Below, in pieces: positions 1 through 8,422 of a stretch of DNA of 64,000 nucleotides. Position numbers and translations under genes: made by a program. The DNA is from DATBHW01 sp035307385 (GTDB taxonomy: Bacteria; Chloroflexota; Ktedonobacteria; Ktedonobacterales; DATBGS01): assembly GCA_035307385.1 (NCBI GenBank), contig DATGID010000076.1:1-64000 (forward strand), read 5' to 3'. Every line of letters begins with the position of its first letter. The first letter of the stretch is position 1. The notes beneath the pieces are model-generated. The model worked only from the letters and a program-made list of their open reading frames with translations, had not been told where the DNA came from and ran no database searches.

Positions 1-98
1 TCGCGTTGGGGGGCTTCTTCGCTCATCAGGGTCAGGTACGGAGCGACAAAGGCCCACTCCTCATCGCTCACATCACTGGGGTACGGTTTTCTTGCCAT
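1..98 (-). CDS. IS5-family transposase, N-terminal part only
   Basis: The minus-strand frame starting at ATG 98 reads MARKPYPSDVSDEEW followed by AFVAPYLTL, the characteristic opening of IS5-type DDE transposases (about 32 residues visible). The gene continues beyond the left edge. The N-terminal Pro-Ser-Asp...Asp-Glu-Glu-Trp motif is the recognition basis; no catalytic residue is inside the window. The transposase would cut and join DNA ends of its own element. Nothing suggests it is inactive, but only the first part can be seen. Confidence 0.7.
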   Translation of the reverse strand, partial: MARKPYPSDVSDEEWAFVAPYLTLMSEEAPQR

Positions 99-133
99 GC
101 CCCCAGTCTATCAGAAAAAGTTCAGAACAGACT
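1..133 (-). mobile_element. IS5-family insertion sequence, right-hand end (cut by window edge)
   Basis: The window opens inside an insertion sequence whose transposase is read leftwards. The stretch between the transposase start and about position 133 is non-coding and looks like the terminal inverted-repeat region. It is followed at 134-137 by CTAG, which fits the YTAR target preference known for the IS5 group. The sequence to the right (the aldo/keto reductase remnant) begins abruptly at this point, so the element probably interrupted or flanks that gene. The exact end cannot be fixed without the other terminus. Confidence 0.55.
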
Positions 134-535
134 CTAGAGGATGCAGCGATGGTGGCGATGGACGCGCCAACCCGCGAGTTTCATCGGAAAACCGGCCTGG
201 CGATCCTCGCGTACAGTGCACAGGCGCATGGTTTCTTTGCTAAAGCAAGCAGCAACCCTGAAGCCCTGCCAGCATCCTTGCGCAAGCTGTATTGGAATGC
301 AGAAAACACTGAGCGATTACGGCGTCTGCAAGTAGTCGCCTGGGAGGTGTCATTGCCGCTCTCGGTCATCGCCCTGGCCTACCTGACGAACCAGCCCTTC
401 CCTACGTTTCCGATCTTCGGCTGTGCAACCATACAACAACTGCTGGAAAACATGGAAGCTGGCGACGTTGAACTCAACGCTGAGACGCTGCGGTATCTGG
501 AAACGGGCGAAAGGGATGAGGCCTTCATTCCTTGA
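134..535 (+). pseudogene. aldo/keto reductase, C-terminal remnant
   Basis: An open frame of about 130 residues resembles the last third of NAD(P)H-dependent aldo/keto reductases. It contains the segment TGLAILAYSAQAHGFF, then SVIALAYLTNQPFPTFPIFG, and a final stretch ending DVELNAETLRYLETG, matching the C-terminal cofactor-binding helices of the TIM barrel. The catalytic Tyr and Lys and the first two thirds of the barrel are missing. The frame has no proper start: it opens directly at the IS5-type element end near 133, consistent with disruption by that element. It is almost certainly non-functional. Confidence 0.65.
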
Positions 536-631
536 AGCGAATTGCCTCACCAAAGAACTTACTCTTGACAGGTATTGCCTCACCGGTAATGTCACCCGAA
601 GCCCAAGAAACGAGCGGAGGGAAAGAAACGA

Positions 632-979
632 ATGAGGTCTGTCATGAGTTATCGAGCCAAAAGGGAACTATTGCTCCAGATCGCCCCACGGTATCGTGAG
701 GTATCCTCCACCCTCAAAACGGTCATCCTGGACGAATTTGTCGCCGCCACCGGCTATGCCTGCAAGTATGCCACTCGCCTGCTCAGGCATCAGTTGGAAC
801 CCAAGCTGACGATTCAGCGGACCCGTGCGCCCCACTACGGACCAGATGTGCAGCAGGCGCTTCAACTGGTCTGGACGGCTGCTAACCAGGTCTGTGCCAA
901 ACGGCAGATCCCGTTTCTGCCCACCCTGGTCGCCTCGCTGGAGCGGCATGGGCATCTGCACCTGACGGAGGAATCATGA
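632..979 (+). pseudogene. transposase/integrase N-terminal fragment
   Basis: This frame of about 111-115 residues (ATG at 632 or, more likely, 644) reads SYRAKRELLLQIAPRY and continues with a helix-turn-helix-like stretch, then ends HGHLHLTEES. It matches the N-terminal DNA-binding part of large DDE transposases with an integrase core from Chloroflexi and Actinobacteria. Such proteins are several hundred residues long, so this copy is truncated right after the DNA-binding part, and no DDE residues follow in any frame. It is a decayed mobile element. The assignment rests on recalled family similarity. Confidence 0.5.
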
Positions 980-1083
980 TCTACCCTGGAAGAGAGCGGG
1001 ACTGGAAGCGTTGCTCTTGTTTTAGTCGCATCGCTTTCCCTCCTGGCTTATGGTATATACCTTGTCTGGCCTGTTCAATTGCC

Positions 1084-2934
1084 TTACATATCAGTTCTCT
1101 CGCAGAATGTTGCAGGAGTATGCTCAGGCACGAATCCCTGTCCCGGTTGGTAGTCAGGGGACTGGTGGCGCAAGGCGGTATTGTAGAGTTGTGCATAGGC
1201 TCCCCTCCGGGCGAGGAGGGAGGCATGATCGCCTTCTTCCACGATACAACCGTGATCCAGGACGATGATCCGGTCGGCATGGCGGATGGTCGCCAGCCGG
1301 TGGGCAATGAGCAGGCAGGTACGTGCCTTAAGGAGGACCTCTAACCCTTCCTGGATATGCGCCTCGGTAAAGGGGTCCACACTGGCTGTGGCCTCGTCCA
1401 AAATCAGGATGGTGGGGTCTTGCAGCAGCACCCGTGCCAGCGCCACCAGTTGACGCTGGCCGAGCGAGAGCGCACGCCCCGTCTCACCAACCTGGGTCTC
1501 CAGTCCTTCTGGCAGCGCTTCGAGCCAGTCACCGCGCCCAATCCGCCTGGTGACCCCAGCCACCTCGGCGGCACTCGCCTCCGGACGGGCGTAGCGGATG
1601 TTCTCGGCAACCGTGCCGGAGAAGAGCCAGGGCGCCTGAGGCACGATCCCCAGCGCGCGATGATACTCGTCCAGATCGAGGGTACGAATGTCGTGCCCAT
1701 CGATGAGCAGGTCGCCCTCCTGGAATTCATAGAAGCGTGCGATCAGCTTCCCGATGCTGGATTTGCCCGCACCGGTGTGACCGACCAGCGCAACCGTCTC
1801 TCCCGGCTGAATGGTCAGTGTGAAGTCGGCCAGCACCGGCTTCCGGTTGTCGTAGCTGAAGAAGAGGTGCTGGAAGGCAATGCCCCCAGCGAGTTTGCCA
1901 ACGGGCTGCGCGTCCCGTTGACGGACCTGTGGCTCGGCATCGAGCAGGGCAAAGACGCGCTCGCTCGCAGCCAGGCCAAGCTGGAAGAGGCTCCAGAAAG
2001 AGGCAAGGCTGGTCAGGGGAGACCAGAGCAGCGCTATTGCTTGCACGAAGAGATACCATGTGCCCAGCGTGATACTCCGATCCAGGACGCTGGTGCCGCC
2101 GACGTACACGATAAGGGCTGTACCCAGATTCGCTACCGTCAGCAGGAGTGGGAAGATGCTGTTGTAGAGAAAGCCCTCGCGCACATTGACCTGGTAGGTC
2201 TGGTCATTCACCTGACGGAACTCGTCGTACATCTGCTGTTCCTGGCGGAAGTTTTTGGCGATAGTGATGCCACTGATCACCTCGTGGATGGCGGTATTGA
2301 GCCGCGCAAAGGCTCGTTGGCTGTGGCGCGAGGCACGGCGGGCGATCCGCCGGAAGCCGAGGGCGACACACACAATGGCCGGGACGATGGCACACATCAC
2401 GAGCGCCAGGGGCACACTGCGGAAGAAGAGGACGATGATGATCAGCGCGCAGAGCAGGCATTGGCTCAACATATCCAACGTGAGCGTCACCGTTGTCGAG
2501 AACGCCTCTGTATCAGAGGTGATCCGACTGACGACGGCGCCAGCGGGATGCGCATCATGGAACGAGAGATCGAGGGCGAGAACATGCTGCATGGCATCGG
2601 TACGCAAATGTAGGACGACCTCACCGACAGCCCGTGCGCTCGACCGCTGGCGCAAGAAATTTGCGCCCCAAGAGCCGATGCCAGCCAGGAGGATGAAGGT
2701 TGCGAACAGGGCCAGAGCGCTGAAGGAGGGCGACCAGCCCAAGGTATCGAGCAGTTGCGAAACCAAAAGAGGAAACGCCGTCTCCAGGAGAGACGTCACC
2801 ATGATGAGGACGAACGCAAACAGAAGGACACCGCGCTGGGGACGGAAATAGCGCAGGATGCGCCCAATCAGCACGCGGTCAGCATAGGCGCGGTCATAGC
2901 TTTCCGCAACCAGACCACTCATCAACGTATCCAT
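1084..2934 (-). CDS. ABC exporter half-transporter (permease + ATPase)
   Basis: A full-length type IV ABC exporter subunit of 616 residues. An N-terminal membrane domain (hydrophobic helices near residues 36-58, 73-95, 155-195 and 262-310) is followed by a nucleotide-binding domain. The Walker A motif GHTGAGKS is at 385-392, the Q-loop near 433, the signature LSLGQ at 489-493, Walker B ILILDE at 509-514 and the H-loop His at 545. The signature is non-canonical (Leu for the first Gly), while the catalytic Glu is present. It lies 3 bp downstream of a second ABC half-transporter, so the pair would form a heterodimer at the membrane. The substrate is unknown. The C-terminal tail of about 35 residues after the ATPase domain is unusual and may reflect rearrangement at this end. 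Confidence 0.88.
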   Translation of the reverse strand: MDTLMSGLVAESYDRAYADRVLIGRILRYFRPQRGVLLFAFVLIMVTSLLETAFPLLVSQLLDTLGWSPSFSALALFATFILLAGIGSWGANFLRQRSSARAVGEVVLHLRTDAMQHVLALDLSFHDAHPAGAVVSRITSDTEAFSTTVTLTLDMLSQCLLCALIIIVLFFRSVPLALVMCAIVPAIVCVALGFRRIARRASRHSQRAFARLNTAIHEVISGITIAKNFRQEQQMYDEFRQVNDQTYQVNVREGFLYNSIFPLLLTVANLGTALIVYVGGTSVLDRSITLGTWYLFVQAIALLWSPLTSLASFWSLFQLGLAASERVFALLDAEPQVRQRDAQPVGKLAGGIAFQHLFFSYDNRKPVLADFTLTIQPGETVALVGHTGAGKSSIGKLIARFYEFQEGDLLIDGHDIRTLDLDEYHRALGIVPQAPWLFSGTVAENIRYARPEASAAEVAGVTRRIGRGDWLEALPEGLETQVGETGRALSLGQRQLVALARVLLQDPTILILDEATASVDPFTEAHIQEGLEVLLKARTCLLIAHRLATIRHADRIIVLDHGCIVEEGDHASLLARRGAYAQLYNTALRHQSPDYQPGQGFVPEHTPATFCERTDM

Positions 2935-2937
2935 CGA

Positions 2938-4158
2938 TCACTCCCCCTGTGCAGGCAGCGTAGAAGGTGGCGGTGCAGACCAGAGATGGCTCCTCCCGGA
3001 TGGAGCTTGTCGCGGCAGCGGACCGGTGTGAGCGAAGAGACGACGATAGTCCTCACAGCGCGCCAGGAGTGCGTTGTGGGTGCCCTGATCGATCAACTCC
3101 CCGCGCCGGAGAACCAGGATCAGATCTGCCCAGCGAATCTGGGACAGGCGATGGGTAATGAGCAGGACCGTGCGCCCCCTTTGCAGATGGCGGATCGCCT
3201 GCTGGAGGGCATCCTCAGTCAGGCTATCGATAGCACTGGTCGCGTCATCTAGAATCAAGATGCGCGGGTCCGTGAGCAGGGCACGGGCGATGGCGATGCG
3301 CTGGCGTTGCCCACCAGACAAAGTCACCCCCCGCTCGCCGATCCTGGTTTCATATCCCTGCGGCAAGCCCATGATGAAGTCATGGGCCTGGGCAGCGCGA
3401 GCCGCCTCGACAATCGCAGCGTGGGAGGCACGTTGCCCCAATCCATAGGCGATGTTGTGCGCAATGGAGCGGGAGAAAAGGAAGACATCCTGCTCGATGG
3501 TGGCAATCTGCGAGCGCAAGGCATCGAGTTGCCACGCGCGCACATCAATGCCATCAATCAGCACTCGCCCGCCTCCTACATCGTAGAGGCGATTCACCAA
3601 TTTCACGAGGGTACTCTTGCCGGAGCCGGTCTGCCCAACAATGGCAACCGTCTGCCCGGGCCTGGCGTGAAACGAGATCTGCTGCAAGACAGGTGTGGTC
3701 CCATAGTTGAAGGTCACCCCCTCGAAGACAATCTCGCCCCGCATTGGCTGGGCGTAGCCCTGCGCGTGCTCATCCAAATCCCCTTCCTCTTGCAGGATGG
3801 CTACTACCCGCCGTGCTCCGGTCATCCCAAACTGCACCCGCTCAAAGGTCCACAGCGAGAGGCGGGTAGGATCTCGGAGGTTGGTTACCAGACCCAGAAA
3901 GGTAATCAGGCCGCCGATAGTGAGCTGATGCTGCGTCACCAGGAAGGCGCCCTGGAGGAAGCAAGCCACTAAAGCAAGCGAGAACAGCAGCAGAGGCAGG
4001 TAGAACGCCTGCCCCTGCCCCTTGCGCACAAAGCTGTCCCGGTAGCGGCTGGCGTGCTGCTCGAAGGCGTGCCACGCTTGCGCTTCTTGTGCCGCCGCTT
4101 TGACGACCTCGATTCCGTACAGCGTCTCGGCCAGCGTCGCATGATCTTCATTTTCCAT
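2938..4158 (-). CDS. ABC exporter half-transporter, 5'-truncated
   Basis: This 406-residue frame keeps only the last part of the membrane domain (helices near residues 53-72 and 80-95) and a complete ATPase domain. Walker A GQTGSGKS is at 175-182, signature LSGGQ at 280-284, Walker B ILILDD at 300-305 and H-loop His at 336. Family members are about 600 residues, so roughly 180-200 N-terminal residues are missing, and an in-frame TAG sits immediately before the ATG. The Walker B Glu is Asp, the usual mark of the degenerate site in heterodimeric exporters. This pairs logically with the altered LSLGQ signature of the adjacent subunit. The truncation makes this half, and probably the transporter, non-functional. 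Confidence 0.75.
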   Translation of the reverse strand: MENEDHATLAETLYGIEVVKAAAQEAQAWHAFEQHASRYRDSFVRKGQGQAFYLPLLLFSLALVACFLQGAFLVTQHQLTIGGLITFLGLVTNLRDPTRLSLWTFERVQFGMTGARRVVAILQEEGDLDEHAQGYAQPMRGEIVFEGVTFNYGTTPVLQQISFHARPGQTVAIVGQTGSGKSTLVKLVNRLYDVGGGRVLIDGIDVRAWQLDALRSQIATIEQDVFLFSRSIAHNIAYGLGQRASHAAIVEAARAAQAHDFIMGLPQGYETRIGERGVTLSGGQRQRIAIARALLTDPRILILDDATSAIDSLTEDALQQAIRHLQRGRTVLLITHRLSQIRWADLILVLRRGELIDQGTHNALLARCEDYRRLFAHTGPLPRQAPSGRSHLWSAPPPSTLPAQGE

Positions 4159-4848
4159 CTACGCTATGTAATGTTTTTCTAGGCACGGTTGGAAATGTCC
4201 TCATCCGAGAGTTCGCGCCAAGCCCGAACAAGCCAGAGGGCGAGCAGAAGCCGCTTCTGCCAAAGGGAGGGGTGATCCTCGTGCTTCCCCGAAGCAGTAC
4301 CGCGCTGCTCACCGGCGCTGGCCTGGCGTGGGCACGGTGCTCAGGCGCAAGAAACAGGTACCGTGAATGGTTTGAAGTGCAAATCTTTGGGCAAGGTCCC
4401 GCCTTATTTCACTAGTCGGTAACTTGCGAAATCGTGCTCTACCGCAGATGCCACCGTTGGCGATGAATTTGGCCGGAACGGGACGAGAAAGCACGAGGTG
4501 GTGTGGACCAGGCTGTGGGGCCGCTGGCGAGTTGAATCTCTCACAATGAGAGTTTCCACGCTCGCCCAGGCGCTTCGGTACCTCTTCGCCGGTTCCCACC
4601 CTCGTACAAGGTGGGAGCCACTCCAACGCTTGAACGCTTCAGCGTGGCTGGGAGAGGCGGCAGCCCGATTGTCTGGCGCTGCGCCAGGTCCAGCCTGTCC
4701 AGCTCTGCGGCGCTCCTGGGCTTCTCGGTTGCGTGCCCGACACCTCGCGCCCAGTCCCACAACGAGATAAGAAAACTGCTGTGTTATACTGGCGGTCAAG
4801 AAACATGACACCAGCTTGCCTACAAAGGAAGAAAGGAACCCAAGTCGG
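4159..4848. other. gene-poor scar between truncated ABC gene and small coiled-coil gene
   Basis: No convincing gene is present in this 690-bp stretch. On the minus strand a short open run ending at a TAG (4180-4182) contains WQKRLLLALWLVRAWREL and could be the tail of a transposase. Further along, minus-strand positions about 4595-4620 form a hairpin (TCCCACC, 8-nt loop, GGTGGGA) like those at the right ends of IS200/IS605 elements. A TATACT hexamer near 4787-4792 may be the -10 box for the following gene. The mixture explains the truncation of the neighbouring ABC gene as insertion or deletion damage. Confidence 0.35.
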
Positions 4849-5121
4849 ATGAGTCCAGAGGAGATGCTCATGCAGATTGAGCAAGCACTGACCGAGGCCG
4901 AAGACCAGAAGGCGCTGCTCACGGTGGAGCTACAGCGCGTGGGGGAAGCTCGGAAAGAGCTGGAACAGGGCGAGGCCGAGCCGCTCACCGGAATCGGGGG
5001 CGCGCTTCAGAAGCTGATGGCGCACCAACCGGAGCTAGAAGCACAACTGCAGCGCGTGAACGAACAAATCGCCAGCTTGCAGGAACGTCGGGCCGCGCTG
5101 ATCGAGGAGCCATCAGCCTGA
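4849..5121 (+). CDS. small coiled-coil protein of unknown function
   Basis: A 90-residue, highly charged protein rich in Glu, Gln, Leu and Ala, predicted by eye as almost continuous alpha helix with heptad-like spacing. A Gly-containing break near residue 52 (LTGIGG) separates two helical arms. I chose the ATG at 4849 because AAAGGA lies about 11 nt upstream; an alternative TTG at 4816 would add 11 residues. There is no signal peptide and no recognised domain. It is a single-gene unit closed by a strong terminator hairpin starting 8 bp after the stop, which supports real expression. Function unknown; a two-helix hairpin oligomer is the simplest structural guess. Confidence 0.6.
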   Translation: MSPEEMLMQIEQALTEAEDQKALLTVELQRVGEARKELEQGEAEPLTGIGGALQKLMAHQPELEAQLQRVNEQIASLQERRAALIEEPSA

Positions 5122-5128
5122 AGGAAGA

Positions 5129-5177
5129 CCAAACGAAACTGCCCCGCTTCGGAGTGATGCGGGGCGGTTTCGTTTGG
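5129..5177 (+). terminator. strong stem-loop terminator, probably bidirectional
   Basis: Two 19-nt arms, starting CCAAACGAAAC and ending GTTTCGTTTGG, pair completely apart from one G-U position around an 11-nt loop. The GC-rich upper stem is flanked by A-rich and T-rich lower arms. It follows the stop codon of the small coiled-coil gene by 7 bp. Confidence 0.8.
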
Positions 5178-5183
5178 TGCTTC

Positions 5184-5513
5184 TGGCGCGCCGTCGAACT
5201 GAGTGCATTCCGGCGGCAGTCGGTAAGGGCCCGCACTGCCCTGGGCGCGGTCTATCGCGCGATGAAGGACCCCTTATCGCTAGAGCGGGGGGAGGCCCAG
5301 TACCGGCTGGTCTTGCAGCACGCTCATGACGATCTGCCTTCCAAGACCGGCCTGGCGGCAATGTTACGCGATCAGGGAGAACTCAGCCAGGCGCGGCAAC
5401 TCTACCAGCAGGTGCTGGCGATTGTCCCGCGTGATGCCCACGCGCTGGCCGGACTGGCCGGGGTGTTGCACGATCTGGGAGACGAAAAGGGTGCGCAGGA
5501 GCGCTTCGCGTAG
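5184..5513 (+). pseudogene. TPR-repeat protein fragment
   Basis: The frame encodes about 100 residues with tetratricopeptide pattern. Segments around TGLAAMLRDQGELSQARQLY and a following LAGLAGVLHDLGDEKGAQ show the Gly/Ala/Leu/Tyr spacing of two to three TPR units. There is no plausible start: the open frame begins inside the upstream terminator. It ends exactly where a minus-strand kinase fragment begins, so it is a broken piece left by rearrangement. TPR domains mediate protein-protein contacts and in related bacteria are sometimes joined to kinases. This copy is unlikely to be made as a functional protein. Confidence 0.5.
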
Positions 5514-5517
5514 GGCG

Positions 5518-5622
5518 GGAGGCCGTCACCTGTTTGGCGCGATAGACCTCGGCCATGCCGCCGCTGCCAATGCGCTCCACCAGTTCGTGATCGCCCAGGC
5601 GTGTGTCTTCTGACCCGGCTAT
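5518..5622 (-). pseudogene. Ser/Thr kinase N-terminal fragment (partial duplicate)
   Basis: About 35 residues match the beginning of the complete kinase just to the right. The fragment has LGDHELVERIGSGGMAEVYR followed by AKQVTA, covering the Gly-rich ATP loop, and similarity stops before the catalytic Lys. AGGAG lies 6 nt before an ATA where the start ATG would be expected (5620-5622), so the start codon itself appears mutated. The homology breaks near 5518, next to the TPR fragment that runs on the other strand. It is a relic of a second kinase gene. Confidence 0.6.
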
Positions 5623-5706
5623 AGTTCGCTCCTGCTAGTACACAAGTTCTAATGGCTTATTCATAGGCTGCTTGAAAACTTGCATCCCTGCTGGCGCTGA
5701 CCTGGC

Positions 5707-7497
5707 TTAGGCGGGTGACACCGTCCAGGTTCCTGACTCCCCCGAAGCCGTCCAGGTCCCTCCCAGGCTGCCGCCGCCGGTCATCGAGCCAAACAACGTT
5801 GCGGTTGCGCTGCCTCCTGATTCCGTTTCGACAATGGTGAAATTGCCGTTGCTATCAATCGTGCCGGTATCATTATAAGTGGTCGACCCCTCGGTAGTGG
5901 TTCCGCTGAGGTTCTTGCCCGATTGAAAGATTTGCATCGACATGGGGTTGCTGCCCACGCCGCCGTCCGTTGTATATGATCCCGTGTAGTCGCCCCGGAT
6001 GCTTGGAATGGGAGCGGGCGTTGGTGACGGAGTCGGTGAGGGCTTGGGCTTTGGTGTTGGCGACGGCGTTGGCGAAGGGGTTGCGGTGGCTGTCGCTGTC
6101 GCGGTGGCCGTGGGTATGGCCGCCGTCGTAGCTGTGGCCGTTGCCTGCACCAGATTGACCGGGGCACCCTGCTGTCCCGTCTGGCTGGTGGTGCTCGGGC
6201 TGAACACTCCCAGCACATACGCCGCCACGCCCGAAGAGATCACCAGCACCAGCGCCAGCACGGCTATCAGCGCGATCACCAGCCCACGATTGCGCCGCGG
6301 TTGCGTTGGCGCTTGCGGATACCGCCCGCCCACATACGGCGGCAGCCCTCTGCGCCCGCCCTGTTGCCAGGCAGGAGCCGTGCCCCCGCCGCGACCTCCC
6401 TGGGTACTCCAGGTCGGCTGATCGTAGTCGTCGCCCTCCAGGGGGGCATTGGCCCAGCCCGGGGGTCCTGAGCGCTGCGCGGTGACGCCGGTAAAGCCAG
6501 TCCGTGAAGGTGTCGGGCCGCTGAGATAGTCCGGGGCGACTGGCTCACTCGGCTGGTCGCGGAAGTCCTGCCCATGCCAGGTGTTCGGCTTGGTCGTAGA
6601 AGGCTTGATCGACGGCGCAACCGAGAGCGGTGGGTTGCCAGCCGCGCGGGCCGCCTGGTCGGGCGTGGCATCCGGACGCACCTGCTGCACTGCCCGGCCC
6701 ATCGCCTGGGCACTCTGGAAACGACGTTTGGGGTCTTTGGCGAGCGCGCCCTGCAAGACCTGGACGATCTCGGCAGGCAGGCTGGGATTCAGCAAGCGTG
6801 GGTCGGGCAGCGCGTCGTTGGTGTGCTTCATCAACACCTGAAACGGCGTGCTGCCTGCATAGGGCACGGTGCTGGTGAGCATCTGATAGAGCACAATACC
6901 CAGGCTGTAGATGTCACTCAAGGGCGTGGCCTGCCCGACGGCTTGTTCAGGGGCCATGTATTCGACGGTGCCAATACCGGCGCCGGTCCCGGTCATTTGC
7001 TGCGATTCAGCAGTGTCGCGGGCAATGCCAAAGTCGGCCAGCAGCACATGCGTCCGACGCTGCAAGAGCACGTTCTGCGGCTTAAGGTCGCGATGAATGA
7101 TGCGTTCTTCATGGGCGTACTGCACCGCATCGCAGAGTTGGACAAACAGCGGCACCGCTTCTTCCAACGAGAGCGGGCCGTTGCGCTGCCTCAGAAGATC
7201 GCGCAGCGTCCCTTCGCGGGCCAGCGGCATCACCAGGTAGAGCGTCTGGTCTTGCTCGCCAAACTCGATCAGCGGCAAGATGTTGGGATGCGAAAGTTTC
7301 GAGATGGCCTGCGCCTCTCTCAGAAAGCGCTCACGAAATGAGGCGTCTTCGCTATATCCCGTGCGGATTACCTTGATCGCCACCTCGCGGTTGAACGCGG
7401 TCAACTGTTTGGCGCGGTAGACCTCGGCCATTCCACCGCCCCCGATGCGCTCCTGTAATTCATACGCCCCCAGGCGCACCCCTTCCAGGCCTGCCAT
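5707..7497 (-). CDS. receptor-type Ser/Thr protein kinase with extracellular domain
   Basis: An intact Hanks-type kinase of 596 residues. It has a Gly-rich loop IGGGGMAEVY at about 18-27, ATP-anchoring Lys 42, catalytic loop HRDLKPQN at 135-142, DFG at 155-157 and an APE-equivalent MAPEQ. A proline-rich juxtamembrane region is followed by a single transmembrane helix near 407-432. Outside lie a Thr/Ala/Pro (ATAT, SPTP) linker and a C-terminal beta-rich domain of about 100 residues containing many Gly, Ser and Thr. I chose ATG 7497 because AGGAGG lies 7 nt upstream; an upstream alternative at 7521 lacks one. It would phosphorylate cytoplasmic proteins in response to something sensed outside. 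The ligand is unknown, and the ectodomain is not a PASTA domain. Confidence 0.88.
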   Translation of the reverse strand: MAGLEGVRLGAYELQERIGGGGMAEVYRAKQLTAFNREVAIKVIRTGYSEDASFRERFLREAQAISKLSHPNILPLIEFGEQDQTLYLVMPLAREGTLRDLLRQRNGPLSLEEAVPLFVQLCDAVQYAHEERIIHRDLKPQNVLLQRRTHVLLADFGIARDTAESQQMTGTGAGIGTVEYMAPEQAVGQATPLSDIYSLGIVLYQMLTSTVPYAGSTPFQVLMKHTNDALPDPRLLNPSLPAEIVQVLQGALAKDPKRRFQSAQAMGRAVQQVRPDATPDQAARAAGNPPLSVAPSIKPSTTKPNTWHGQDFRDQPSEPVAPDYLSGPTPSRTGFTGVTAQRSGPPGWANAPLEGDDYDQPTWSTQGGRGGGTAPAWQQGGRRGLPPYVGGRYPQAPTQPRRNRGLVIALIAVLALVLVISSGVAAYVLGVFSPSTTSQTGQQGAPVNLVQATATATTAAIPTATATATATATPSPTPSPTPKPKPSPTPSPTPAPIPSIRGDYTGSYTTDGGVGSNPMSMQIFQSGKNLSGTTTEGSTTYNDTGTIDSNGNFTIVETESGGSATATLFGSMTGGGSLGGTWTASGESGTWTVSPA

Positions 7498-7598
7498 ACG
7501 CTGTCCTCCTACCCACTGCACGCATAAAGAGAGGATGATAGCTATTAGGGAATGCAGTGAGCTCCGATTTTATGATAGCTGTGTTTTATGCCAGATTG

Positions 7599-7607
7599 AT
7601 TATAGCA
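7599..7607 (-). promoter_or_regulatory. extended -10 promoter for the kinase gene
   Basis: On the minus strand TGCTATAAT forms an extended -10 element about 100 bp upstream of the kinase start. No good -35 hexamer is visible, which is common for extended -10 promoters. Confidence 0.4.
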
Positions 7608-7822
7608 TACCTGCCCTTGCCTGTTTATCTAATTGCTCACTGCTCTGGTGTGCTTTCTTCGACAGCAGATGATCACCGGCAACCTGTTTATAGCAGGCTC
7701 GGTGATCACGTCTGGGCGTTCTGTGTCGGGTGTCCGCTGCCAACGCTTAGGATTACGCGGTCAGTTACACGAGCGCTTGCCGGGTAAGCATCTGCGAACG
7801 CCTGGTTGGGTGGCTCAGCAAC

Positions 7823-7995
7823 TTAGGATGCGGGCGTGTACTCCATGCGCCGCGCGGTCTGGCGGGCAATCTTGCCGCCTTGCAGACGAGCAACCAGATG
7901 CAGCGTCATATCGATGCCCGCGCTGATGCCCGCCGAGGTGACAATGTTACCCTCATCGACGTAGTGCCCGTTTTCAAGCACGGTGTCACAATGGC
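7823..7995 (-). pseudogene. DJ-1/PfpI-family protein, C-terminal remnant
   Basis: The minus strand reads HCDTVLENGHYVDEGN, then IVTSAGISAGIDMTLHLV and ends RRMEYTPAS before a stop at 7823-7825. This is the C-terminal end of DJ-1/PfpI proteins of the kind linked to GlxA-type regulators or isonitrile hydratase, with the typical TSAGxSAGIDM helix. The N-terminal part with the nucleophile-elbow Cys is absent, and no open frame continues upstream. It is a decayed gene about 330 bp from the kinase start. Confidence 0.65.
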
Positions 7996-8422
7996 AGGTT
8001 GAGTTGGAGGACGATGAAATTGATCTGCGCTTCCTGATCCAGCATTAAGTTATGCAAGAAATGCTCGCGCTGTGTCGAATGTCCAACGCGCGGTGCACGC
8101 CGGACCATCAAATCTCCCAAAGATCGGCCTCATTTTCCATCGCATCCCAGGCGCTTCACCCCGCCACCAAAGGGAGAACGGCGGTGGGTTTTACAAGGGC
8201 AAGGCTGGATGATGGGAGAAGATTGACTCAACTGCAATTCCTTCTATCCTCAACAACACGGCTCCAGGTCTCTTCGCCCGTCAAGGCAAAACCACTCTTC
8301 CCCGTGCGGAGCCACACCTTTGCCTACCAATTCGACCGTGCATTGGCTCTGCTGGCTGGCTCATAGGATGAGGTGGACTTTGCAACAGCCCTGCCTGTTA
8401 CCCTGTGCTTTGGCGTTGAATC
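7996..8422. other. intergenic stretch without recognisable gene
   Basis: I see no supported gene, hairpin or repeat here. A short plus-strand open run (ELEDDEIDLRFLIQH then stop near 8046) could be another gene tail but is too short to assign. The region probably contains debris continuous with the remnants to its left. Confidence 0.4.

Noticed and set aside
1357..2613. 418-codon plus-strand open frame opposite the ABC exporter gene
   Set aside because: It lies wholly antisense to a gene with all ABC motifs, has no recognisable domain and no ribosome site; a codon-bias shadow.
5990..6140. Simple-sequence repeat in the kinase gene
   Set aside because: It encodes the Ala-Thr and Ser-Pro-Thr-Pro linker of the kinase; low complexity at protein level, not a DNA repeat element.
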